The notes beneath the pieces are model-generated. The model did no database searches. It saw only the letters and a list, made by a program, of their open reading frames with translations, and was not told the origin of the DNA. This document shows, piece by piece, positions 33,452-42,178 of a DNA stretch of 64,000 bases. Origin of the DNA: Gemmata massiliana (GTDB lineage: Bacteria > Planctomycetota > Planctomycetia > Gemmatales > Gemmataceae); NCBI RefSeq assembly GCF_901538265.1, contig NZ_LR593886.1:3518843-3582842 (forward strand). The letters are read 5' to 3'. Numbering within the stretch: the first letter of the stretch is position 1; each line of letters opens with the position of its first letter. Position numbers and translations under genes: made by a program.

Positions 33452-34231
33452 TCATCCCGGGCGCATTTCGATTTCTCTGTGCGCCGCGCTGTCGCCTTCG
33501 ACCTTGTAAAAGAACTGGATTACCAGTGTCGTGCTGATCGCCCCGAACGTGTGCCACAACCAGTGGCTCCCCATCGGGAGCGTGGCGCCGATCTCGCGGT
33601 CCACGAGCCGGAAGAACCACGCGATCGCGAAGCTGATGACGCCCGCAACCACCCATCCGCCGTGGCGGAACCGCGTGCGCCACAAAATGAGCACAATCGG
33701 CGAAAGGACGACCAGTGCGAGCGAGGCGTAAGACAGGTTGACGCTCCACTGCATGTTGACGGGGCCGACCGCCCGGAACAGCACCCGGTTCACGGTGACG
33801 TAGAACACGCAGATGCCGGGCAGGAAGTACCTCCACGATCCGCGGCCCCACAACCGGTAAGCCATGAACAGTGAACCGGCGAGGCCCAACAGAGAGATCG
33901 GAACCACATCGAGCAGAAAATAGGTGACTCGAGTGCGGGTGCCGTGGAACAGGACTCCGCCGATTGCGCCGGTGAAGAGGATCGGCATGCACGCGGTCAA
34001 AAACGGGAAATCGTGATACCGCCCGCGGACCCTCCAGACGAACCACAGCGCGATAAATACGAAGAAGGTCGCGGTGACCGTGTTCCACGGCTCGGCGACC
34101 GGCGGCGCGTCCGGGTCGAACGGGTTGGGCGGGGTTTCGGTGTACACCGGCCCCCAATCCGGCATCCGGCCGTTTTGGATCAGGAGCCAATCGGGTTGAG
34201 GCGCGGGGGCGCCCTCATCGGGTGCGGGCAT
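33452..34231 (-). CDS. Ceramidase-like (CREST superfamily) integral membrane protein
   Basis: The ATG at 34231 follows GGAG; the frame extends 22 codons further up without support. After a Pro/Asp-rich N-terminus come about seven membrane helices. The spaced motifs AEPWNTVTATFF, GGVLFHGT, LLDVVPI and GSHWLWHTFGA put an Asn, two His, an Asp and an H-x3-H at the positions used for the metal site in alkaline ceramidase/CREST hydrolases. It may therefore hydrolyse a lipid amide in the membrane. The substrate is unknown; sphingolipids are not established for this group. 259 residues. Confidence 0.6.
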   Translation of the reverse strand: MPAPDEGAPAPQPDWLLIQNGRMPDWGPVYTETPPNPFDPDAPPVAEPWNTVTATFFVFIALWFVWRVRGRYHDFPFLTACMPILFTGAIGGVLFHGTRTRVTYFLLDVVPISLLGLAGSLFMAYRLWGRGSWRYFLPGICVFYVTVNRVLFRAVGPVNMQWSVNLSYASLALVVLSPIVLILWRTRFRHGGWVVAGVISFAIAWFFRLVDREIGATLPMGSHWLWHTFGAISTTLVIQFFYKVEGDSAAHREIEMRPG

Positions 34232-34610
34232 CGGATCTCCGGGTTCCCTCTTGGAGCGGGCAGAAAAGATTGTAAGAAATGTCGCGGGCCGTGCCACAAA
34301 GCCGCATTTTCTAGGACTTTATCCGACTTTGGAAACTTGCGAATGAATGCTTGACACCCTCAGAACGAGTCCCTAAGAAGCGCCTACCTTTGACCGCACT
34401 TGAGGGTTCGCCGGCGCAATCCCGGTGCTCGATAGTGCGGCGTGAAGCTGTGCGAGTTTTGACCACTCTACCGACCGAAGCACTAACACCGCCGCGGGAC
34501 GCGACACCCGCCCGCGAACGGGTTCGGAAATTGGATTTCGGGTCGATGAACGCCGATAGCAGTGGGCTATCCGGTTCAACGATCCTCACCCGTACATGAG
34601 GTTTGATCGC
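34232..34610. other. Intergenic region between divergent genes with a possible promoter
   Basis: 379 bases without a convincing gene, between the ceramidase-like gene (leftward) and the acidic protein gene (rightward). TTGACA at 34351-34356 and TAAGAA at 34374-34379 are 17 bases apart and could be a sigma-70-type promoter for the acidic protein, about 230 bases upstream of its start. Support is by motif only. Confidence 0.35.
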
Positions 34611-34982
34611 ATGGCTGCTTGCGCCCTGTTACCCGTGGGATTCGCTGCACCGGAGGAGCTGCTGTCGTGGCTCGATCGGCTGCTCGCCCCAGTACTCTCA
34701 GCCGACGACGAAGACGAGTTTGAAGACGACGAAGACGACGATGACGACGATGACGACGACCTGGAAGACGACGACCTGGAAGACGATTTAGACGACGACC
34801 TCGACGACGACGAGTTCGACGACGACGAGTTCGACGACGACGACGAGTTCGACGACGACGACGAGTTCGACGACGACCTCGACGACGACGAGGATGACGA
34901 AGACGACGAAGAAGATGAGGATGAAGGGGGCGATGAAGACGATGAAGACAAGCCTCAGCCGCCGAAGAAGGGTAAGAAGTAG
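34611..34982 (+). CDS. Highly acidic low-complexity protein
   Basis: The ATG at 34611 has GAGG nine bases upstream; an in-frame ATG at 34596 is the alternative. The first 32 residues (MAACALLPVGFAAPEELLSW and a short helix) are ordinary, then about 80 residues are almost only Asp and Glu with occasional Phe or Leu, in repeats such as DDDEFDDD, ending in a basic KPQPPKKGKK tail. At DNA level the repeats are GACGACGAGTTC units. The N-terminus could be a signal or membrane segment, but this is weak. The protein would be disordered and could bind cations or basic partners. No family recognised. Confidence 0.6.
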   Translation: MAACALLPVGFAAPEELLSWLDRLLAPVLSADDEDEFEDDEDDDDDDDDDLEDDDLEDDLDDDLDDDEFDDDEFDDDDEFDDDDEFDDDLDDDEDDEDDEEDEDEGGDEDDEDKPQPPKKGKK

Positions 34983-35009
34983 TCCCGTTGAGAGTTAGCG
35001 CTTTTCGTC

Positions 35010-35032
35010 GCGGGACGGAATAGCCGTCCCGC
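35010..35032 (+). terminator. Hairpin after the acidic protein gene
   Basis: GCGGGACGG pairs with CCGTCCCGC around a five-base loop, 28 bases after the acidic protein stop. The following sequence AATCATTT is T-rich only in part. A terminator is likely. Confidence 0.55.
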
Positions 35033-35129
35033 AATCATTTCTGGAAGATGTGGAATCTTCGAGTTGCGCGTGCCCTCAAAGTTTGGCCTAGAATCGTCTG
35101 GGCCGACTTGTTTCCGAGGGGCGTACCTA

Positions 35130-36044
35130 ATGCTTCCTTCCCTCGCTCAACCACCCTCTCGCGGACACCGCGGTTTAAACCTGCCGCCGGGACCGCGCGG
35201 GGCGCTCGGCGGGCGCCTAGCGCGTTTCGTGGGCCGGAACTGGGCGCGATTAGGGTACGCCTACCACGTCGAACCGACTTGGCTCGCAGTGAATCGCGTG
35301 ACGCTGCCGGTTCGCGGGCTCCCGAACGCTCTCGCCGGCACGCGGATCGCACATCTCAGCGATTTTCACTGCGGCGCACACATTCCCGCAGGGTATCTCG
35401 AAGGGGCCGTCGAGCGTACCGCCGAGGAACGGGCGGATCTGATCGCTTTGACCGGTGATTTCATTGACCGCGGCCCACACCACGCTCCGGCCGCAGCGAA
35501 GCTGTTTCGGCACTTGAAAGCACCGCTCGGTGTGTTCGCTGTGTTGGGGAACCACGATTTTTCGGTTCACACTGCTCGTGGCGCCCGGCGCCATCCGGGT
35601 TTGGACCGGGTCATTTCGGACGCGCTCGGTTCCGAAGGCGTGAACGTGCTGCGGAACCGGTCCGTGCGCGTCGAACGCGACGGGGCCGGGTTGCTCGTTG
35701 CGGGGGTCGACGACCTCTGGAGCGGTGAGACAGATTTGGGAGCCGCGTTCGGGGGCACGTGCGAGAATACGCCCCGTGTGCTCCTGGCGCATAATCCACA
35801 CACGGTCGAGCATCTCGGTGAGCACAGGGCAGACGTGATCCTCAGCGGTCATACGCACGGCGGGCAAATCAACTGGCCCGGAGTCGGGCGCCTCTTGCTG
35901 AACAAGAACGCGCGGCGCCTGGCGGCCGGGCTGTACCCGGTTCGCGACGGGCACCTGTACGTGAACACCGGAGTGGGCTTCGGGTGGCGGTTCCGATTCG
36001 GGGTGCGGCCCGAACTCGCGGTCTTCACACTTCAGCCAGCGTAG
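35130..36044 (+). CDS. Metallophosphoesterase (YkuE-like)
   Basis: The ATG at 35130 follows GAGGGG; the longer frame from 35064 is rejected. All calcineurin-like metal motifs are present: DFHCG, GDFIDRG, GNHD, a histidine in LLAHNPH and SGHTHGGQ. The last is followed by INWPGVGRLLLNKNARR, seen in YkuE-type enzymes that hydrolyse lipid-linked or nucleotide phosphates at the membrane. An Arg-rich start without a clear signal peptide leaves its location open. 304 residues. It shares direction with the epimerase gene 87 bases downstream. Confidence 0.85.
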   Translation: MLPSLAQPPSRGHRGLNLPPGPRGALGGRLARFVGRNWARLGYAYHVEPTWLAVNRVTLPVRGLPNALAGTRIAHLSDFHCGAHIPAGYLEGAVERTAEERADLIALTGDFIDRGPHHAPAAAKLFRHLKAPLGVFAVLGNHDFSVHTARGARRHPGLDRVISDALGSEGVNVLRNRSVRVERDGAGLLVAGVDDLWSGETDLGAAFGGTCENTPRVLLAHNPHTVEHLGEHRADVILSGHTHGGQINWPGVGRLLLNKNARRLAAGLYPVRDGHLYVNTGVGFGWRFRFGVRPELAVFTLQPA

Positions 36045-36131
36045 ACGGTGGCCGTGGTGTTGATTAGGGTGAGGGAGTCGGTACCGGCCGGCGCGGTGCT
36101 TCAATGATTCCTTCCTCACGCGCAGCACACT

Positions 36132-37094
36132 ATGTCAGAGCTTTCACTCGTAACCGGCGGGGCCGGGTTCATCGGTTCACACCTCGTTGAAGAACTCGTT
36201 CGGCGCGGTTCTCCTGTGCGCGTGCTCGACGACTTCAGTACCGGCTTGCGGAGCAACATTTCTCAGCACACGAACGTCGAAGTGGTCGAGGGCAGTTTGA
36301 CCGATGTGGACGCGGTCATGCGCGCGGTGCAAGGTGCCGGGGTGATCTATCACCTCGGCGCGCTCGCGTCGGTCGCGCGTAGCGTCGAATCGCCCGCGGT
36401 CACACACGCGGCATGCGCCACCGGAACGCTGAACCTGCTCGACGCGGCCCGGAAGTCGGGCATTCGGCGCGTCGTGTTCGCGGCCAGTTCCAGTGCTTAC
36501 GGCGGGAACTCTTCCGCGGCTGGGCAAACGGAAGACCTGCCGATGGTGGCGAAGTCGCCCTACGCGGCGGCGAAACTCGCGGGCGAACTGTACATGCAGG
36601 CGTTCGCACACACTTACGGCTTGGAAACCGTGCGTCTGCGGTTCTTCAACATCTTCGGCCCGCGCCAGCGCTCCGACAGCCCGTACTCGGGAGTCATCGC
36701 GCTGTTCACCGCAGCGATGGCAGCGGGACGTACCCCGAGCATCCAGGGCGATGGCACTCAATCACGCGACTTCACGTTCGTGGCGAACGCGGTGCAAGCG
36801 CTCACGCGGGCTGCGGCGGCTCCGAACGTCTCGGGCAACGTCTACAACGTGGGCACCGGGCGGAGCGTGACGCTACTGCAACTGGTTGAGGCACTGAACC
36901 GCATCTTCAAAACGAATCTCGCTCCGACGTTTGCTTCGCCGCGAGCGGGTGACGTGAAGTTCTCGCAGGCCGACATCAGTCGCACGCGGGCCGATTTGGG
37001 TTACGACCCGGCGGTGACCTTCGAGGATGGACTTCGAGCCACGGTGGATGCCTTTCTTGCGACCACCGGCCGGACTTCTACCGAATCTCGCTAA
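36132..37094 (+). CDS. NAD-dependent sugar-nucleotide epimerase (GalE-like)
   Basis: An extended SDR of 320 residues with the nucleotide-binding GGAGFIGSH at 9-17, FAASSSAYGG with the catalytic serine near 120, and Y144-AAA-K148. FNIFGPRQRSDSPYSGVI and the C-terminal substrate region resemble UDP-glucose or UDP-N-acetylglucosamine 4-epimerases. It probably supplies a sugar nucleotide for envelope polysaccharide. The precise sugar cannot be read from the sequence. Confidence 0.85.
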   Translation: MSELSLVTGGAGFIGSHLVEELVRRGSPVRVLDDFSTGLRSNISQHTNVEVVEGSLTDVDAVMRAVQGAGVIYHLGALASVARSVESPAVTHAACATGTLNLLDAARKSGIRRVVFAASSSAYGGNSSAAGQTEDLPMVAKSPYAAAKLAGELYMQAFAHTYGLETVRLRFFNIFGPRQRSDSPYSGVIALFTAAMAAGRTPSIQGDGTQSRDFTFVANAVQALTRAAAAPNVSGNVYNVGTGRSVTLLQLVEALNRIFKTNLAPTFASPRAGDVKFSQADISRTRADLGYDPAVTFEDGLRATVDAFLATTGRTSTESR

Positions 37095-37108
37095 CTGAGG
37101 AACGGCGC

Positions 37109-37143
37109 ACGAGCAGCGCGGGCCAATGACCCGCGCTGCTCGT
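37109..37143. terminator. Bidirectional terminator between convergent genes
   Basis: ACGAGCAGCGCGGG (37109-37122) pairs perfectly with CCCGCGCTGCTCGT (37130-37143) around a seven-base loop, between the epimerase stop at 37094 and the EF-hand gene stop at 37159. A TTT follows on the plus strand. Confidence 0.75.
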
Positions 37144-37158
37144 TTCGGAATGGCTCGG

Positions 37159-39042
37159 TCATTTCTCCAACGGCTTCAAGTACGACTTGGCGTTCGGTTG
37201 TGGTGCGTTGGGCTTATCCTTTTCGCTGGGTTCTCGCATCTTCTTGTCGAAGGCTTCTGCCTCGGCCAAACTGATGAGATCGTCGTGATCGGCGTCGATC
37301 GCGTCGAACTCTTCCTTGGTGCCCACGTACTCTGTTCGAGACACGTCACCGTCGCCGTTGCGGTCCATCTTGCGGAACCACAGTGGCCCCTTTGTGGGGA
37401 TGACCACCTGGTTCTGGTTGACGTTGAACACCTGGGACGCCTGTTGAACATAAACCCGGTCGAAGGTACGCGCGAGCCGCAGCGCGACCGAGGGCTGAAT
37501 GATGTTCTTGGTGAGCACTTCGGCCCCCGGTTCTTCCAGCACAACGAGTCGCGTCCAGGCCGTGCGCAGCTCGCGCACGCTCAGGCGCCCGTCGCGGTTC
37601 TCGTCGAGCAGTTGGAACAGTGTGGGCGTTTGTATCGTCGGCGTCAGGCTCAGGCTGAGGTTGCGGAAGCTGTCCTGAAGGTCGAAGTACGCATCGAACT
37701 CTTCTTTGGTCATCTTCCCGTCACCGTTGCGGTCGGCGGCGTCGAAGAGAACGCGGACGAACTGGAACTGAACCGCGTTCGGGCCGGTCAGATCCTTGTC
37801 TTCAACATACTTTTTTGTGCCCGCGGCTTGCGTGAAGAGGTAGGCGTACTGCTGTTTCAGCGTGCCCTGTGAATACTGGGCGACGGGTGCGAAGGCCCAG
37901 AAGTCGATCGGCTGTTTGCCGACGTGGAGCACGATGCGCCCGTTTTCCACTTGCTTCATGACGAATCCGTGAGCCGCTGCCTCCTTTTCGTTGACCAGCT
38001 TCGCAACGCAATCGACGGCCCGCGGTGCCAGCGAGAGGGTGATGGCGAGGTCCGGTTCGCCGGTCCGCCACACGTCCAGTTCTTCACCGTCGAGGGAGCC
38101 GTTCCCGTCCTTGTCCAGCGTCCGGAACGTCAGATCGTCGAAGCCGACTTCGGCCTGTGTCAACTCAAAGTCGCCGTTCTTGTCGTAGCGCTTGATGCCC
38201 TGCTGTGTGATTGCCCCCGGACCCCGCCCGGCACGGTACACGACGACCTTTTGCGACCTCGCGCCGGTCGGGTCCCCGCCGTTGGGTGGTTGCGCGACTT
38301 GTCCCCGGAACCCGCCGAAGTTCGGGTCGAACAGTTCCGGCGAGAGTTCCTGCATGCTCAGGCACTCGTCCTCATCCGAGTCGCGGGTGGCGAGCAGTTT
38401 CTCGACGGCCTTGACCTCATCCTTCGTCAGTTTCCCGTCGCCGTTGGCGTCGAGCATTTTGAAGATGGCTTCGGTCACTGACACGTTCTGGGCGTTGTCC
38501 GGTTGAACCGGTTGCTCGCGCAGGAGTTGCTCGGCGGTGCGCTTGTAGTACGCGACGAACTCGTCGAACGAAACCTTGCCGTCTCCGTCTTTATCAAGGG
38601 TACCGAGAGTGGGGGCGCCGGTCGCGCCCGGCTGGTAGAAACCGTTCGCGAGTAACTGCACCATTCCCTGATCGGAGAAAACGAACCGCGTTTCCTTTTC
38701 GTTGAGGAACCCGTCGCCGTCGCGGTCGCAAAAATCGAACGCCTTCTGCAACCGGTCGAGCCACAGTTCGCTCATCAGCTTGCCCTCTTGGAAGATGGAC
38801 ACGCGGACGCGAACCGGGCGCTGGTTGGTGAACGTCAACACCTCGAAGGTATCGCTCACCGCCGTCGTTTTAGGCGCTTTTCCCCGTGGAGCGGGGGCGA
38901 GCGCCGGTGCGTCTGGCTTCAACGCACCAACTTGGGACGCCTTCCCCCGCGGGGCGGGGGCGAGGGTGGGGGCGTCCGGCACGGCGAGAACCGAGCCGGT
39001 TAGCCCCGCGACCGCCACAGCGGACAGGAGGAGGCGCTTCAC
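37159..39042 (-). CDS. EF-hand repeat protein, exported (second cassette)
   Basis: A signal peptide ending VLAVPDAP is followed by a duplicated segment, PDAPTLAPAPRGKA and PDAPALAPAPRGKA, and then a 627-residue body with EF-hand loops: DRDGDGFLNEKE, DKDGDGKVSFDE, DANGDGKLTKDE, DKDGNGSLDGEE, DRNGDGKMTKEE, DENRDGRLSVRE, DRNGDGDVSRTE and IDADHDDLISLAE. It is the last gene of a three-gene operon and overlaps the DUF1501 gene by four bases (ATGA). It corresponds in position and form to the 23589 product of the first cassette and should bind calcium outside the cytoplasm. Confidence 0.87.
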   Translation of the reverse strand: MKRLLLSAVAVAGLTGSVLAVPDAPTLAPAPRGKASQVGALKPDAPALAPAPRGKAPKTTAVSDTFEVLTFTNQRPVRVRVSIFQEGKLMSELWLDRLQKAFDFCDRDGDGFLNEKETRFVFSDQGMVQLLANGFYQPGATGAPTLGTLDKDGDGKVSFDEFVAYYKRTAEQLLREQPVQPDNAQNVSVTEAIFKMLDANGDGKLTKDEVKAVEKLLATRDSDEDECLSMQELSPELFDPNFGGFRGQVAQPPNGGDPTGARSQKVVVYRAGRGPGAITQQGIKRYDKNGDFELTQAEVGFDDLTFRTLDKDGNGSLDGEELDVWRTGEPDLAITLSLAPRAVDCVAKLVNEKEAAAHGFVMKQVENGRIVLHVGKQPIDFWAFAPVAQYSQGTLKQQYAYLFTQAAGTKKYVEDKDLTGPNAVQFQFVRVLFDAADRNGDGKMTKEEFDAYFDLQDSFRNLSLSLTPTIQTPTLFQLLDENRDGRLSVRELRTAWTRLVVLEEPGAEVLTKNIIQPSVALRLARTFDRVYVQQASQVFNVNQNQVVIPTKGPLWFRKMDRNGDGDVSRTEYVGTKEEFDAIDADHDDLISLAEAEAFDKKMREPSEKDKPNAPQPNAKSYLKPLEK

Positions 39043-40355
39043 GCGAGCACCTCCGTGACGGGCTTGGCGCCCTTGTCGACGATCCGGATCGGGCGCCCGA
39101 CGTTCGACATGTTCTGCTTCTCGAAGTCGATGCCCAGAGCCGAGCAGACCGTCGCGAGGAAGTCCACCGCGGGGGTGACGCGCTCTTCGACCGTGGTGCC
39201 GTCCTTACTCGTCTTGCCAACGGCCTGGCCGCCCTTGACGCCGCCGCCCGCGATGACCGTGCTCCAGGCGTTCGGGTAGTGGTCGCGGCCCTTGCCCTGA
39301 TTGATCTTCGGCGTGCGCCCGAACTCACCGGCCCACACGATGGTGGTGGTTTCGAGCAGCCCGCGGTCCTTGAGATCGTCCATCAGCGCGGCCCAGGCCG
39401 CATCGAGCGTGCCGGACAAGCCCTTCACGAGATCGAAATTCTGGCCGTGTGTGTCCCAGTTACCGAGCGTGACCTCGATGAACGGCACGCCTTTTTCGAC
39501 CAACCGACGGGCCAACAGGCACCCCTGGCCGAACAGGTTTCGACCGTACTTGTCGCGCGTCGCGTTCTTCTCTTGCGTCAGGTCGAACACCTTACCGCCT
39601 TCGGACTGCATAAGGCGGATGGCCCGGTCGTAGGCGGCGGCGTGGCTCTTGGCCATCGAACCGGGCCGCGTGGTGGCGAACTCTTCTTGCATGTCGCGGA
39701 GCATGTCGAGCCGGGCCGCGCTCGTGGGTTCATCAATGTTTTTCGGGCGGTCCAGGTCGGCGACCTTCAGGATTTGGTCGATGTTCCCGCCCTGACCGTT
39801 GTTGAACTGGCCGTCGCCGACGATGAGCGGCGCGTGAACCGGCCCGAGGAAGCCGGGACCGAAGGCGTCCATCGCGAAGAACCGCTGCGGCGCGATGCTG
39901 ATGAAATTCGGCAGTTCGGACTTTGGGTCGCCGAGTTCCTTCGAGACCAGCGAGCCGATGCTGGGGTACTGGATGCCCGCGAAGCCGGGCAATTGGCCCG
40001 TGCGGAGCAAGTACGTACCGCGGGCGTGGTCGCCTTCTTTCGTGGACATCCCGCGGAGGACGGCGAGGTTCTTCCCGTGCTTCGCGAGCTTCGGCAGGTG
40101 CTCGCTGATCTTCAGTGCCGGTGCCGCTTCGATCTCCTTGTACGGCCCGCCGTTCTCGTGACCCGGCTTCAAGTCCCAGAGGTCGATCGTGCTCGGCCCG
40201 CCGTTCATCCACAACAGAATGCACGAGCGCTTCGGCTTGGTGTTCTTTTCCTCAGCTGCCCGCGCGAGTTGGCCCATCCACCCGGACATGGATACTGCGG
40301 TGCTCACCGCACCGACGCGGAGCAGATGACGACGGTCGAGGTTCATCTGGGACAT
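39039..40355 (-). CDS. DUF1501 protein, exported (second cassette)
   Basis: GAGGAG precedes the ATG. The N-terminus has LDRRHLLRVGAVSTAVSMSGW, a probable Tat signal, then CILLWMNGGPSTIDLWDLKPG, TKEGDHARGTYLLR and IVWAGEFGRTPKINQGKGRDHYP, the DUF1501 hallmarks. It is highly similar to the 22291 product, including the ending KQNMSNVGRPIRIVDKGAKP. Middle gene of the operon with the DUF1549/DUF1553 protein upstream (85 bases) and the EF-hand protein downstream (four-base overlap). Confidence 0.9.
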   Translation of the reverse strand: MSQMNLDRRHLLRVGAVSTAVSMSGWMGQLARAAEEKNTKPKRSCILLWMNGGPSTIDLWDLKPGHENGGPYKEIEAAPALKISEHLPKLAKHGKNLAVLRGMSTKEGDHARGTYLLRTGQLPGFAGIQYPSIGSLVSKELGDPKSELPNFISIAPQRFFAMDAFGPGFLGPVHAPLIVGDGQFNNGQGGNIDQILKVADLDRPKNIDEPTSAARLDMLRDMQEEFATTRPGSMAKSHAAAYDRAIRLMQSEGGKVFDLTQEKNATRDKYGRNLFGQGCLLARRLVEKGVPFIEVTLGNWDTHGQNFDLVKGLSGTLDAAWAALMDDLKDRGLLETTTIVWAGEFGRTPKINQGKGRDHYPNAWSTVIAGGGVKGGQAVGKTSKDGTTVEERVTPAVDFLATVCSALGIDFEKQNMSNVGRPIRIVDKGAKPVTEVLA

Positions 40356-40440
40356 GGGTCGGCTCCTCGGAAGTGGATCAGGTATTTGGCACTTGGTATT
40401 TCATTCAGCGCCGCGCCCATGTGGGCACGGCGCTAAGAGA

Positions 40441-42084
40441 TCAATGGTTGAAAAGAAATTCGGAGCTGTTGAGCAGAACCCAGAACACGTCGGCGAGAGC
40501 TTGTTTCTTGTCGTTCTTCGCGCCGCCGCGGTCCACGTAGCTAGCGTATTTCTCTAATTCTTCCGGCGTCGGGTTGCGGGCGAACGCGGTCAGGAACAGG
40601 TTGCTCACGCGCTGGTTCGTGTCCCAGCCCGGCATGTCCACGATCGCGGCGAGTAACTCGCTCCGGGCGAGATCGGTCTGGTCGCCGATGAACCGACCGT
40701 TCATCAGCATCAGTGCTTGAAGGATCGTGGTGTTGGTTTCCGTCGCCCGCTCGGTGTTGGCGAACTGGGCGAGGAACTGGCTGCGCGGGTTGTTGGGCTG
40801 CACGAACCCGAAGTTCTGCTGGTTCCGCATGAAGGCCGGTTCGCGGAAGCCGGTCGCGGACACGAGCGTGTCGAACAGTTGCGACGGCGTGAGCCCTTTC
40901 AGATTCATCTTGGCGAATCGGCGCGGGTCGGCCTGGCCCGGGTGCGTCATCTTGCTCGACAGTTGGTAGGCCTTTGTGCGGGTGATGGCCCGGATCAGGA
41001 GTTGGTTGTCGAACCCGTTTTCGGCGAACGCCGCGCCGAGATCCTTGAGCAGTTCCGGGTGGCTCGCGGGGTTGTTTTCGCCCGGTTCATCAACCGGGTC
41101 CACGATGCCGATCCCGAAGAAGTGCGCCCACACCCGGTTCGCCATGTTTTTCGCGAAGAACGGATTCTTCGTGCTAACAAGCCAGTTCGCTAGTTCCTGG
41201 CGCGGGGACTTTTCCAGCGACCACTGGGGACTGGTACCGTCGAAGAAGGTCGCGGTGACCTTGCGGTCCGTGCCCATGACGCCGATCCGGTTGCGATCGG
41301 CTTGCGGTTGAAGCGGCCCAATGAACCCGGGGCGCTGGCCGGTGAGCGGGTTCATTTCCGCGAAGAATGCGGCGAACTGCCAGAACTGGTCGCGGGTATA
41401 CGGTGCGAACGGGTGGTCGTGGCACTGGGCGCATTCGAGCTTCATCCCGAGGAACAGCCGGCTCACGGCGGAGCCGACGTTTTCGGGCTTGCCCTCGTTC
41501 GCGGAATAGAACCCCACGATGTTGTTCGCGTCCTGGTCGTTGCCCGTGGCCTGCACGAAGCGGAAGTCCGGGTTCTGTGCGTTAACTGTCAGCCCGACGG
41601 TCATGATCCGCTTCACGACCTGATCGACGGGCGTGTTCTCGCGGTACTGCTTCCGGAGCCACGTCTCGAACTGGATGCCGAACTGCGTGAGCTGGAAGTT
41701 GGTCGCGGCTTGTGGGAGCCACTGTGCCCGCGCGACGGACGCGAAGTGGCTCGCGTGGCCCGGCATGCGGAGCAGGTGGTCAACGAGCCTTTGGCGCTTG
41801 TCCGGCGCCGTGCTCTCGATGAACTCGCGCGCCTCGGACGCCTTCGGCGCGCGCCCGACGACATCGAGGTACACGCGGCGCACGAACTCGGCGTCGTCGG
41901 TCTGTTCGGCGGGGATCAGCCCGCGGGCCTCCCAGTCTTTGGCGAGGTGCCGGTCGATCATGGCGGCCAGAACGTCGGCCGGGTCTTTCACCAACTTCGG
42001 TGTGGGCGCGACTTCGGCACCGTAACTGAAAGTCGGGAAAACGAGTGCGGCGAGGGCCGCCGCGACTCGAAGGCGCGCAGGCAT
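40441..42084 (-). CDS. DUF1549/DUF1553 protein (second cassette)
   Basis: The ATG at 42084 follows GAGG and starts a signal peptide ending FSYGAE; the frame extends 12 codons further without support. DUF1549 is seen in FVRRVYLDVVGRAPKASEAREF and DUF1553 in NPFFAKNMANRVWAHFFGIGIV and HPELLKDLGAAF. A CxxCH lies in LECAQCHDHPFA as in the first cassette. The 547-residue product is about 30 residues longer than its relative, mainly at the N-terminus and in the PGFIGPLQPQADRNRIG insert. First gene of the minus-strand operon. Confidence 0.88.
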   Translation of the reverse strand: MPARLRVAAALAALVFPTFSYGAEVAPTPKLVKDPADVLAAMIDRHLAKDWEARGLIPAEQTDDAEFVRRVYLDVVGRAPKASEAREFIESTAPDKRQRLVDHLLRMPGHASHFASVARAQWLPQAATNFQLTQFGIQFETWLRKQYRENTPVDQVVKRIMTVGLTVNAQNPDFRFVQATGNDQDANNIVGFYSANEGKPENVGSAVSRLFLGMKLECAQCHDHPFAPYTRDQFWQFAAFFAEMNPLTGQRPGFIGPLQPQADRNRIGVMGTDRKVTATFFDGTSPQWSLEKSPRQELANWLVSTKNPFFAKNMANRVWAHFFGIGIVDPVDEPGENNPASHPELLKDLGAAFAENGFDNQLLIRAITRTKAYQLSSKMTHPGQADPRRFAKMNLKGLTPSQLFDTLVSATGFREPAFMRNQQNFGFVQPNNPRSQFLAQFANTERATETNTTILQALMLMNGRFIGDQTDLARSELLAAIVDMPGWDTNQRVSNLFLTAFARNPTPEELEKYASYVDRGGAKNDKKQALADVFWVLLNSSEFLFNH

Positions 42085-42178
42085 GTTGTCCTCACTTCTG
42101 CGAGACAAACGCTCTAGCAATCTGGAGAGGAAGACGGTCGGTTTCTCCGAAACTAACCCCGTTTTCGCGTGTTACAAA

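Noticed and set aside
34700-34920. Regular GAC/GAG repeats considered as a CRISPR array or satellite
   Set aside because: There are no unique spacers, and the units are codon-phased in an open frame with a start, stop and ribosome binding site.
38886-40436. A 516-codon plus-strand frame
   Set aside because: It is the antisense of the DUF1501 and EF-hand genes; high GC opens long antisense frames. Similar shadows at 1179-2342, 25686-26720, 31972-33312 and 60248-61468 were rejected for the same reason.
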